Assembly (NCBI GenBank): GCA_026770025.1
Contig: JAMXDE010000013.1
Coordinates: 1,302,001 to 1,366,000, forward strand
DNA length: 64,000 bases
Direction of reading: 5' to 3'
Source: Craspedostauros australis
Lineage: Eukaryota > Bacillariophyta > Bacillariophyceae > Mastogloiales > Achnanthaceae
Below the pieces are notes generated by a model. That model was not told where the DNA came from. It ran no database searches and worked only from the letters and a program-made list of their open reading frames with translations. The position numbers and the translations under genes are program-made. Shown here in pieces: positions 53,001-60,200 of the stretch (its first letter is position 1; every line of letters starts with the position of its first letter).

Positions 53001-55038
53001 ATCCACCAGCGTCCGATCCGAAGTTCAGCTGGTAGCAGCTCCATGGGGTGGTGCAGCTGTTGTGGAGGATGATGGACCCTCGTGAGATTTCGTTGCAGGA
53101 CCACACGCTGGTGCAGCTGGTGGATGCGATGGTGGCGATGCCGTCCCACTGACATGCACTGAAGGTGACGCAGCAGGCGACACCCGCATCCTTGCACATA
53201 TCTGTGACCTCCTGGGATGTGCCCGTGAAGAGCCTGTCCGATGTGGATGATGCCTCCAAGAGTTGTCTGAGTCTGTTGGGGTCGGCCTTGATGGTATTGA
53301 AGAGCGCCATGGGATTGGCATGGCATGCGAAGTAGCTCTGCAGATCCGGACTGGCCAGGAGAGCGGAGCGGAGGCTGAGGCAGCCGGCGTCGGCGTCGGA
53401 GTCTGTGGTGTTGGTGGCGGTGATGGTGATGGTGCAATTGATGGATGTCATGAAGGCACCCCTGTCGCATGTGCTGCCACCTATCGCGGTGGGTGTTGGA
53501 GCAGCCGTCACTGTTGGGGCAGCCGTCACTGTTGGAGCAGTCGTCACTGTTGGCGATGTCGGTGCCGAAGGTGTGGCAGCCATCGGAGATCCGGATGGAC
53601 CCTCGCCTACACTGTCGGGATCCACACATGCAGCCGTGTCTGGGGTTGGACACGATGCGGTGCCATCGCCGAGATAGAACATCTCCAAAGGCTTGGCCTT
53701 GCATGTGGTCTCGACCGTAGAACCAGTGATGCATCCCGAGCACGCCCAATCACCTCCACACACGTTGTTGCCAAGCTCCAGATCTGAGTCGAACACGGGA
53801 GAAGCCCCCATCGTCAGACACGAGCTGATTCCTTGGCAGGTGTTGTCGCCGAGGATCACATCTCCGCTCACCTGTCCATCATGAGACTTCATCATGCGGC
53901 ATGCGCTGGATGCTGTGCATGAGGATCTGCCGATCTGGACGCTGGACAGACGCGGGGTGGGAAGGTCGGGCGTCTCGCGAGCACCCACGGACTGGCAGGA
54001 TCTGCCTCCTGTGCACGATCCCTGCTCGATGAGCAGATCACCTCTGGTGTTGGAGGCGGCCAAGAAACAGGACGATTCCCCGGTGCAGGAGTTTGGTCCC
54101 ACGGAGGTCAGGGATCCGCTGTCGCTGCCCGATCCACCAGCGTCCGATCCGAAGTTCAGCTGGTAGCAGCTCCATGGGGTGGTGCAGCTGTTGTGGAGGA
54201 TGATGGACCCTCGTGAGATTTCGTTGCAGGACCACACGCTGGTGCAGCTGGTGGATGCGATGGTGGCGATGCCGTCCCACTGACATGCACTGAAGGTGAC
54301 GCAGCAGGCGACACCTGCATCCTTGCACATATTTGTGACCTCCTGGGATGTGCCCGTGAAGAGTCTGTCCGATGTGGATGATGCCTCCACGAGCTGTCTG
54401 AGTCTGTTGGGGTCGGCCTTGATGGTATTGAAGAGCGCCATGGGATTGGCATGGCATGCGAAGTAGCTCTGCAGATCCGGACTGGCCAGTAGTGTCACAC
54501 GCAATGTGGCGCAACTATCGTCGATACCCTCGTTCGTGTCGCAATTGATTGATGCGATGAAGGTCGCTGCTTTGCAATTGTTAGCAGTCGCAAGTTTTCG
54601 GGTGCGATGATCGCCGGCATGCTCCCCACTCACTTCGTCTTTGATCTGTTCCGGATGCACGGCGTTCAGAAGAGTCCCACCTTTTGTCTTTTCCACGCCT
54701 TCTTGGGGGTCAATCGCTTGCGCCGAAAACTGTTTGGATGGCCTTCCACCGATCAGATTCTTGTTCGCCGCATCGATAACCTTGCCGCGGATGCTGTCAG
54801 CACCAGTATCCTCATTCATGTCCAGAGCCCATGTTGCACTGTCGTAGCTGTCGTCACTGTGAGTCGCAGGAATGTTTGAGGCCGCATTTAAATCTGGCGG
54901 CTGTTGCGCTGGTTGTGTGTCCAAGGATGTTGTTTTCAGTGTCTCGTCAAAGTCGCCGCCAAGGCTGGCACTGCATGACACCGAACCGATGCACACACAT
55001 AGCCCGATGCCAATGAGGCCCATGCGCAGCCTCATCAT
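41077..55038 (-). CDS. Giant secreted Cys-rich tandem-repeat protein
   Basis: A single uninterrupted frame. I start it at the ATG at 55038, which gives a signal peptide (MMRLRMGLIGIGLCVCIGSV) and about 4,653 residues. The frame is open to an ATG at 55194 (4,705 residues), but that would bury the signal. After a polar region of about 150 residues come twelve units. Eleven are almost identical, each 375 or 377 residues. Each has a helical N-part (LLASPDLQSYFACHANPMAL, DMCKDAGVACCV), seven CX5C motifs (such as CTGESSC, CTGGRSC, CQGISSC) set in strand-like repeats, 26 Cys, and a Pro/Thr/Val linker (PTVTTAPTVTAAP). The twelfth unit (41080 to about 42220) is clearly diverged, has a long Ser/Arg insert, and ends the protein. 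No membrane or GPI signal follows, so a secreted matrix, wall or adhesive protein is the likely role. That is inference; I do not recognise the domain by name. Confidence 0.85.
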   Translation of the reverse strand: MMRLRMGLIGIGLCVCIGSVSCSASLGGDFDETLKTTSLDTQPAQQPPDLNAASNIPATHSDDSYDSATWALDMNEDTGADSIRGKVIDAANKNLIGGRPSKQFSAQAIDPQEGVEKTKGGTLLNAVHPEQIKDEVSGEHAGDHRTRKLATANNCKAATFIASINCDTNEGIDDSCATLRVTLLASPDLQSYFACHANPMALFNTIKADPNRLRQLVEASSTSDRLFTGTSQEVTNMCKDAGVACCVTFSACQWDGIATIASTSCTSVWSCNEISRGSIILHNSCTTPWSCYQLNFGSDAGGSGSDSGSLTSVGPNSCTGESSCFLAASNTRGDLLIEQGSCTGGRSCQSVGARETPDLPTPRLSSVQIGRSSCTASSACRMMKSHDGQVSGDVILGDNTCQGISSCLTMGASPVFDSDLELGNNVCGGDWACSGCITGSTVETTCKAKPLEMFYLGDGTASCPTPDTAACVDPDSVGEGPSGSPMAATPSAPTSPTVTTAPTVTAAPTVTAAPTPTAIGGSTCDRGAFMTSINCTITITATNTTDSDADAGCLSLRSALLASPDLQSYFACHANPMALFNTIKADPNRLRQLLEASSTSDRLFTGTSQEVTDMCKDAGVACCVTFSACQWDGIATIASTSCTSVWSCNEISRGSIILHNSCTTPWSCYQLNFGSDAGGSGSDSGSLTSVGPNSCTGESSCFLAASNTRGDLLIEQGSCTGGRSCQSVGARETPDLPTPRLSSVQIGRSSCTASSACRMMKSHDGQVSGDVILGDNTCQGISSCLTMGASPVFDSDLELGNNVCGGDWACSGCITGSTVETTCKAKPLEMFYLGDGTASCPTPDTAACVDPDSVGEGPSGSPMAATPSAPTSPTVTTAPTVTAAPTVTAAPTPTAIGGSTCDRGAFMTSINCTITITATNTTDSDADAGCLSLRSALLASPDLQSYFACHANPMALFNTIKADPNRLRQLLEASSTSDRLFTGTSQEVTDMCKDAGVACCVTFSACQWDGIATIASTSCTSVWSCNEISRGSIILHNSCTTPWSCYQLNFGSDAGGSGSDSGSLTSVGPNSCTGESSCFLAASNTRGDLLIEQGSCTGGRSCQSVGARETPDLPTPRLSSVQIGRSSCTASSACRMMKSHDGQVSGDVILGDNTCQGISSCLTMGASPVFDSDLELGNNVCGGDWACSGCITGSTVETTCKAKPLEMFYLGDGTASCPTPDTAACVDPDSVGEGPSGSPMAATPSAPTSPTVTTAPTVTAAPTVTAAPTPTAIGGSTCDRGAFMTSINCTITATNTTDSDADAGCLSLRSALLASPDLQSYFACHANPMALFNTIKADPNRLRQLLEASSTSDRLFTGTSQEVTDMCKDAGVACCVTFSACQWDGIATIASTSCTSVWSCNEISRGSIILHNSCTTPWSCYQLNFGSDAGGSGSDSGSLTSVGPNSCTGESSCFLAASNTRGDLLIEQGSCTGGRSCQSVGARETPDLPTPRLSSVQIGRSSCTASSACRMMKSHDGQVSGDVILGDNTCQGISSCLTMGASPVFDSDLELGNNVCGGDWACSGCITGSTVETTCKAKPLEMFYLGDGTASCPTPDTAACVDPDSVGEGPSGSPMAATPSAPTSPTVTTAPTVTAAPTVTAAPTPTAIGGSTCDRGAFMTSINCTITATNTTDSDADAGCLSLRSALLASPDLQSYFACHANPMALFNTIKADPNRLRQLLEASSTSDRLFTGTSQEVTDMCKDAGVACCVTFSACQWDGIATIASTSCTSVWSCNEISRGSIILHNSCTTPWSCYQLNFGSDAGGSGSDSGSLTSVGPNSCTGESSCFLAASNTRGDLLIEQGSCTGGRSCQSVGARETPDLPTPRLSSVQIGRSSCTASSACRMMKSHDGQVSGDVILGDNTCQGISSCLTMGASPVFDSDLELGNNVCGGDWACSGCITGSTVETTCKAKPLEMFYLGDGTASCPTPDTAACVDPDSVGEGPSGSPMAATPSAPTSPTVTTAPTVTAAPTVTAAPTPTAIGGSTCDRGAFMTSINCTITATNTTDSDADAGCLSLRSALLASPDLQSYFACHANPMALFNTIKADPNRLRQLLEASSTSDRLFTGTSQEVTDMCKDAGVACCVTFSACQWDGIATIASTSCTSVWSCNEISRGSIILHNSCTTPWSCYQLNFGSDAGGSGSDSGSLTSVGPNSCTGESSCFLAASNTRGDLLIEQGSCTGGRSCQSVGARETPDLPTPRLSSVQIGRSSCTASSACRMMKSHDGQVSGDVILGDNTCQGISSCLTMGASPVFDSDLELGNNVCGGDWACSGCITGSTVETTCKAKPLEMFYLGDGTASCPTPDTAACVDPDSVGEGPSGSPMAATPSAPTSPTVTTAPTVTAAPTVTAAPTPTAIGGSTCDRGAFMTSINCTITATNTTDSDADAGCLSLRSALLASPDLQSYFACHANPMALFNTIKADPNRLRQLLEASSTSDRLFTGTSQEVTDMCKDAGVACCVTFSACQWDGIATIASTSCTSVWSCNEISRGSIILHNSCTTPWSCYQLNFGSDAGGSGSDSGSLTSVGPNSCTGESSCFLAASNTRGDLLIEQGSCTGGRSCQSVGARETPDLPTPRLSSVQIGRSSCTASSACRMMKSHDGQVSGDVILGDNTCQGISSCLTMGASPVFDSDLELGNNVCGGDWACSGCITGSTVETTCKAKPLEMFYLGDGTASCPTPDTAACVDPDSVGEGPSGSPMAATPSAPTSPTVTTAPTVTAAPTVTAAPTPTAIGGSTCDRGAFMTSINCTITATNTTDSDADAGCLSLRSALLASPDLQSYFACHANPMALFNTIKADPNRLRQLLEASSTSDRLFTGTSQEVTDMCKDAGVACCVTFSACQWDGIATIASTSCTSVWSCNEISRGSIILHNSCTTPWSCYQLNFGSDAGGSGSDSGSLTSVGPNSCTGESSCFLAASNTRGDLLIEQGSCTGGRSCQSVGARETPDLPTPRLSSVQIGRSSCTASSACRMMKSHDGQVSGDVILGDNTCQGISSCLTMGASPVFDSDLELGNNVCGGDWACSGCITGSTVETTCKAKPLEMFYLGDGTASCPTPDTAACVDPDSVGEGPSGSPMAATPSAPTSPTVTTAPTVTAAPTVTAAPTPTAIGGSTCDRGAFMTSINCTITATNTTDSDADAGCLSLRSALLASPDLQSYFACHANPMALFNTIKADPNRLRQLLEASSTSDRLFTGTSQEVTDMCKDAGVACCVTFSACQWDGIATIASTSCTSVWSCNEISRGSIILHNSCTTPWSCYQLNFGSDAGGSGSDSGSLTSVGPNSCTGESSCFLAASNTRGDLLIEQGSCTGGRSCQSVGARETPDLPTPRLSSVQIGRSSCTASSACRMMKSHDGQVSGDVILGDNTCQGISSCLTMGASPVFDSDLELGNNVCGGDWACSGCITGSTVETTCKAKPLEMFYLGDGTASCPTPDTAACVDPDSVGEGPSGSPMAATPSAPTSPTVTTAPTVTAAPTVTAAPTPTAIGGSTCDRGAFMTSINCTITATNTTDSDADAGCLSLRSALLASPDLQSYFACHANPMALFNTIKADPNRLRQLLEASSTSDRLFTGTSQEVTDMCKDAGVACCVTFSACQWDGIATIASTSCTSVWSCNEISRGSIILHNSCTTPWSCYQLNFGSDAGGSGSDSGSLTSVGPNSCTGESSCFLAASNTRGDLLIEQGSCTGGRSCQSVGARETPDLPTPRLSSVQIGRSSCTASSACRMMKSHDGQVSGDVILGDNTCQGISSCLTMGASPVFDSDLELGNNVCGGDWACSGCITGSTVETTCKAKPLEMFYLGDGTASCPTPDTAACVDPDSVGEGPSGSPMAATPSAPTSPTVTTAPTVTAAPTVTAAPTPTAIGGSTCDRGAFMTSINCTITATNTTDSDADAGCLSLRSALLASPDLQSYFACHANPMALFNTIKADPNRLRQLLEASSTSDRLFTGTSQEVTDMCKDAGVACCVTFSACQWDGIATIASTSCTSVWSCNEISRGSIILHNSCTTPWSCYQLNFGSDAGGSGSDSGSLTSVGPNSCTGESSCFLAASNTRGDLLIEQGSCTGGRSCQSVGARETPDLPTPRLSSVQIGRSSCTASSACRMMKSHDGQVSGDVILGDNTCQGISSCLTMGASPVFDSDLELGNNVCGGDWACSGCITGSTVETTCKAKPLEMFYLGDGTASCPTPDTAACVDPDSVGEGPSGSPMAATPSAPTSPTVTTAPTVTAPPTVAPSLSSSMVPSVAGDVIDINSCDREAFMASISCEIASSQAQSSNLRHGSNRRTKSVKSSKSLGNTQNLSTTTSGSTSSSMDREDEDDIDVPGFGCSTLKAALEAKPSLQDFFACSDDPLARFDVVVNDDDRLQQLLDASSVAGDFLTGTSDQVSEQCNKAGASCCSSPQSCEWSGVITIGMDSCTGTWSCFGIAENSIVLQSSCTDTFSCANANSHPQPTAMTSIGPNSCTGPDSCWLTGRNTRGDLLIAPGSCVGMSSCAWIGSAPSQPTANRSSSIRIGKSSCMETSACQLISAYADQLHGDITIGEETCQGNHSCFNLGNSPYFDSDIELRDRVCQADNACNNCMSEDSEEKSCSPKPQEMFLLPDDTLACPQPSKTACVPPPAGR
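42250..54488 (-). repeat. Coding tandem array, eleven units of 1,125/1,131 bp
   Basis: The same landmark recurs at 42632, 43757, 44882, 46007, 47132, 48257, 49382, 50507, 51632, 52763 and 53894. Spacing is 1,125 bases, except the last two intervals, which are 1,131 because of an extra GATGGT (codes Thr-Ile) in the two units at about 52300 and 53430. Units appear identical at the DNA level, synonymous sites included, apart from that indel and a few changes in the most N-terminal unit (about 54300-54490). Both edges are sharp: outside 42250-54488 similarity drops to protein level only. Confidence 0.93.
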
Positions 55039-57274
55039 GAACCCACGTTGATCTTTTGGAATGTCAGCGTTACACATATTCATGTTTTTGGCCAAGGAAG
55101 CTCTGTTGGTGTTTACCGTCATCCAAAAAGTAGATTTGCGCGTTTGGCATTTCCAGTATTGGTGCGCAACAGAGATCGCGTTTCGCACGAACATAATAGG
55201 ATTCAGAGCCCATCAATGGCAGGCAATTCAAAACAATGGATTGGTGATGATTGTCCGAGAACGCAATAGGATCAAGTGGGAGATCGCGGAATGATATTGG
55301 AAGAGAAGAGATGATGGCAGAATCGAAGGTGTGAGAAAGAGCTGGAAGAAATGTTGTATTCAGTTGGCGCATTCCATTGCAAATGAGGACCAGCCACCGA
55401 CCGCGAGCTATCTGCTTCACAACATCCACGGAAACATCCTTGTGCTTGCATCAATCGAAGGTGAAGGCGTTGTTGCTTGACCTGATGCATCCGATGGCGC
55501 TCCAGTCGCGAGCAGTGGCACATTGACTGCCAGTTGATCTGCGCGCCGTCGCGTGTTCGGCGTCATGGGTTCGCATCAACGTCATTGTCAACAAAGCACA
55601 AGATGGAATGGGTTTGTTGTCACATCTCATGTTTCCATCGACGGCGTTGTCAACCTCGAGACTGCTGTCAACTTCCGCGAAGGAAGATTCTCGCGCTTAG
55701 CCGATTCTTGCGCTGCGTCATCATCGTGGAAGTGGAACGTTGTGGACGATGCTTCGATTCCATGCGTGTCGGCGTATGCGTCGATGCGAAGGTTGGGAAG
55801 ATGTTTGTCTCCCATCCTTGCATCCACATGCCATCTCTCGCATGGAGCCAGGCCATCCATCGCTCCGTTTCTCCGTCAAATCGTTTGCACACCGCAACCT
55901 CCATCGATGCGTTCGGGGCTGGAGCACCGTGACGTATGGATGCGATGTTGCCCGACATGAAACTCACTTTTCAGACCGGCATCAAACTGGAGAGTTTGAT
56001 TTTGTGATGAAGTGGGAGGAACCTTCCTGTTTGGGTTTCTCCCATGCAAGATTAACGAGAAGCGACCCTCTTTCATTCAATCACATCATCACCGACCAAG
56101 AGGAGAAACAGGGAGGAAACCGATTGACATCAGCGGCGTCGATCGTACGGGTACGACCCCCGCGTGCGTCACAAAACCAAGAGTGGCACAAGAAGCAGAG
56201 AGAGGAGGAAGAGTCAGTCGAAGACGAAGGCGTCCTTCACTCTTTGGACTGCAAACTCTCGAGACTTTGTTCGCCTCTTCGCGAATGGGTCCAGCGCCCG
56301 TGCTCCCTTTTGTCCTCTGTGGCGCTCCTTTGGGTTTGATGTCGATTTGTGGTGACGCAAAAGACCAATTTGCGGCTGATTGGTATCTTTTGATTCTTGC
56401 GACACCCGCATAGTACGCTTAAGTCCCGCAACCGAACAGGTATTCCACTATGTGCTCCCGTGTCTGATGCGACATACACGACGCGACGGGCGACATATCA
56501 TTTTGGCGCCAACTCTTCCATCCGCGATCTTTTGCGATGACACTGGAACCGTATCTTTCGGAGAGGCGCAGTTCGTTTTGCGGGATCGTCATTGATGTTG
56601 TTGAACCGGTGCTCGACACAAGACAGACATCAACAACAACATCGTTAGTGGCGACATCACAACAAACTCGATAATTCGCAAAATCAACTTCGCAAAACGG
56701 AATGGTGTCTCCCATCCGTGGTACTTCCTCTTTTCGATCGCCGATTCGTAGTATCCCGTGGATCCGCCTTAGCTAGTCCCAAATTAGTGACGTGTCAGAG
56801 AGGGAAATTGTTTAATCATGAGCACGTACTGTGAGAGCCTCTGGTTTTAGCAGTTTGGGCGGCATTGGGAAAGTCGACTGGCGTGACTTTCATATTAGCG
56901 AATTGAGAATTTTTTTTTGCGAATCAGACTCATGACCAAACAAGGAACACAGTGCAAGTTACACGGTACGATCCAGTCCCACAAATAAACCTCTATACTC
57001 ATTTGATTAGCTCTTACGTAGTATCGCGTTAAAATGACAAGGTAAAAACAATTGTAACGGAGTATCTCCAATTGTTATGTTGGTTTTTTGCGCATAGCGA
57101 CTACCATGTGCGCTTGTTGAAAGTCTGAACTTTGTATGAACGATATGTTTACCATTTGTGAACATAGGCTCTATACGCGTGGAAAATACTATGATAAAGT
57201 GAGATGAGAGGGCACCCAGATGGCATGAGAGAGTGATCAGGCGTTCGTCGTAAAGAAATCCATCTGGGATACAG
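55039..57274. other. Intergenic between giant gene and satellite
   Basis: The first part is the 5' flank of the giant gene; the frame stays open to 55194. No other gene is convincing: frames of up to 199 codons on both strands have no recognisable composition. A poly-T run lies near 56910. Confidence 0.5.
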
Positions 57275-60200
57275 AGGGGTTGGTCGTAATTGCATACTTA
57301 AGGGTCCCTCCGTCCAATTTTGGTGATTCATATGACAGTGAATATTCAGCGCCACTGAATATCGTGTTCTGGCTAGAAGTGCATAGGAATGGTCAATGCG
57401 CGAGCAAACCAACAATGGTGGGCCATGGTATGGTCCCCGATGGGTACGTTCCGAGTGGTTATAGGTCGCCATTACGTATTTAGGGGTCACTCCGTCCAAT
57501 TTCGTGATTCATATGACAGTGAATATTCAGCACCACGGAATATCGTGTTCTGGCTAGAAGTGCATAGGAATGACCAATGCGCGAGCAAACCAACGATGGT
57601 GGGCCATGGTATGGTCCCCAATGGGTGCGTTCCAAGTGGTTATAGGTCGTAATTACGTATTTATAGGATCCTCCGGTCATATTTGGTGATTCATATGACA
57701 GTGAATATTCAGCGCCACTGAATATCGTGTTCTGGACAGATGTGCATTGGAATGGTCAATGCGCGAGCAAACCAACAACGGGGGACGATGGTATGGTCCT
57801 CAATGGGTGCGTTCCAAGTGGTTATAGGTCGTCATTACGTATTTATAGGATCCTCCGGTCATGTTTGGTGATACACTCGAAGTTCAATATTCAGCACCAC
57901 TGAATATCGTGTTCTGGCTAGATGTACATACAAATGATCAATGCGCGAGCAAACCAACAATGGTGGGCCATGGTATGGTCCCCGGTGGGTGCGTTCCAAG
58001 TGGTTATAGGCCGTCATTGCATATTTAGGGGTCCTGAGGTCCAATTTGGTGATACATATGACAGTGAATATTCAGCACCACTGAATATCGTGTTCTGGAC
58101 AGATGTACATAGGAATGATCAATGCGCGAGCAAACCAACGATGGTGGGCCATGGTATGGTCCCCAATGGGTGCGTTCCGAGTGGTTATAGACCGTAATTG
58201 CATATTTAGGAGTCACTCCGTCCAATTTCGTGATTCATATGAAGTTGAATATTCAGCACCACTGAATATCATGTTCTGGACAGATGTACATACAAATGAT
58301 CAATGCGCGGGCAAACCAACAACGGGGGACGATGGTATGGTCCCCGGTGGGTGCGTTACAAGTGGTTATAGGCCGTCATTGCATATTTAGGGGTCCTGAG
58401 GTCCAATTTGGTGATTCATATGACAGTGAATATTCAGCAGCACTGAATATCGTGTTCTGGATAGATGTACATAGGAATGGTCAATGCGCGAGCAAACCAA
58501 CGATGGGGGACGATGGTATGGTCCCCAATGGGTGCGTTCCAAGTGGTTATAGGCCGCCATTACGTATTTAGAGGTCCCTCCGTCCAATTTTGGTGATTCA
58601 TATGAAGTTGAATATTCAGCACCACTGAATATCATGTTCTGGACAGATGTACACAGGAATGGTCAATGCGCGAGCAAACCAACGATGGTGGGCCATAGTA
58701 TGGTCCCCAATGGGTGCGTTCCGAGTGGTTATAGGCCGTAATTGCATATTTAGGGGTCCTGAGGCCCAATTTCGTGATTCATATGACAGTGAATATTCAG
58801 CACCACTGAATATCGTGTTCTGGACAGATGTACGTAGGAATGGTCAATGCGCGAGCAAACCAACGATGGTGGGCCATGGTATGGTCCCCAATGGGTGCGT
58901 TCCGAGTGGTTATAGGTCGTCATTACGTATTTATAGGATCCTCCGGTCATGTTTGGTGATACACTCGAAGTTGAATATTCAGCACCACTGAATATCGTGT
59001 TCTGGACAGATGTACGTAGGAATGGTCAATGCGCGAGCAAACCAACGATGGTGGGCCATGGTATGGTCCCCAATGAGTGCGTTCCAAGTGGTTATAGGTC
59101 ATTATTACGTATTTATAGGATCCTCCGGTCCAATTTCGTGATTCATATGACTGTGAATATTCAGCACCACTGAATATCGTGTTCTGGACAGATGTACGTA
59201 GGAATGATCAATGCGCGAGCAAACCAACAACGGGGGACGATGGTATGGTCCCCAATGGGTGCGTTCCAAGTTGTTATAGGCCGTCATTGCATATTTAAGG
59301 GGTCCTGCGGTCAAATTTGGTGATACATATGAAGTTGAATATTCAGCACCACTGAATATCGTGTTCTGGACAGAAGTGCATAGGAATGATTAATGCGCGA
59401 GCAAACCAACGATGGTGGGCCGTGGTATGGTCCCCAATGGGTGCGTTCCAAGTTGTTATAGGCCGTCATTGCATATTTAAGGGGTCCTGCGGTCAATTTT
59501 GGTGATACACTCGAAGTTGAATATTCAGCACCACTGAATATCGTGTTCTGGCTAGAAGTGCATAGGAATGATCAATGCGCGAGCAAACCAACGATGGTGG
59601 GCCATGGTATGGTCCCCGGTGGGTGCGTTCCGAGTGGTTATAGGTCGCCAATGCAAATTTAAGGGATCCTCCGGTCAAATTTGGTGATACATATGAAGTT
59701 GAATATTCAGCACCACTGAATATCGTGTTCTGGCCAGAAGTGCATAGGAATGGTCAATGCGCGAGCAAACCAACGATGGTGGACGATGGTATGGTCCTCA
59801 ATGGGTGCGTTCCGAGTGGTTATAGGCCGTAATTGCATATTTAGGGGTCCTGAGGTCCAATTTGGTGATTCATATGACAGTGAATATTCAGCACCACTGA
59901 ATATCGTGTTCTGGATAGATGTACATAGGAATGGTCAATGCGCGAGCAAACCAACGATGGTGGGCCATAGTATGGTCCCCAATGGGTGCGTTCCGAGTGG
60001 TTATAGACCGTAATTGCATATTTAGGAGTCACTCCGTCCAATTTGGTGATACATATGAAGTTGAATATTCAGCACCACTGAATATCGTGTTCTGGACAGA
60101 AGTGCATAGGAATGATCAATGCGCGAGCAAACCAACAACGGGGGACGATGGTATGGTCCCCAATGAGTGCGTTCCAAGTGGTTATAGGTCATTATTACGT

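Noticed and set aside
42250-54488. Repeated 278-codon and 172-codon frames in other frames of the giant gene
   Set aside because: They recur every 1,125 or 1,131 bases as shadows of the long minus-strand frame, and are His/Gln- or Arg-rich in the way out-of-frame reading produces.
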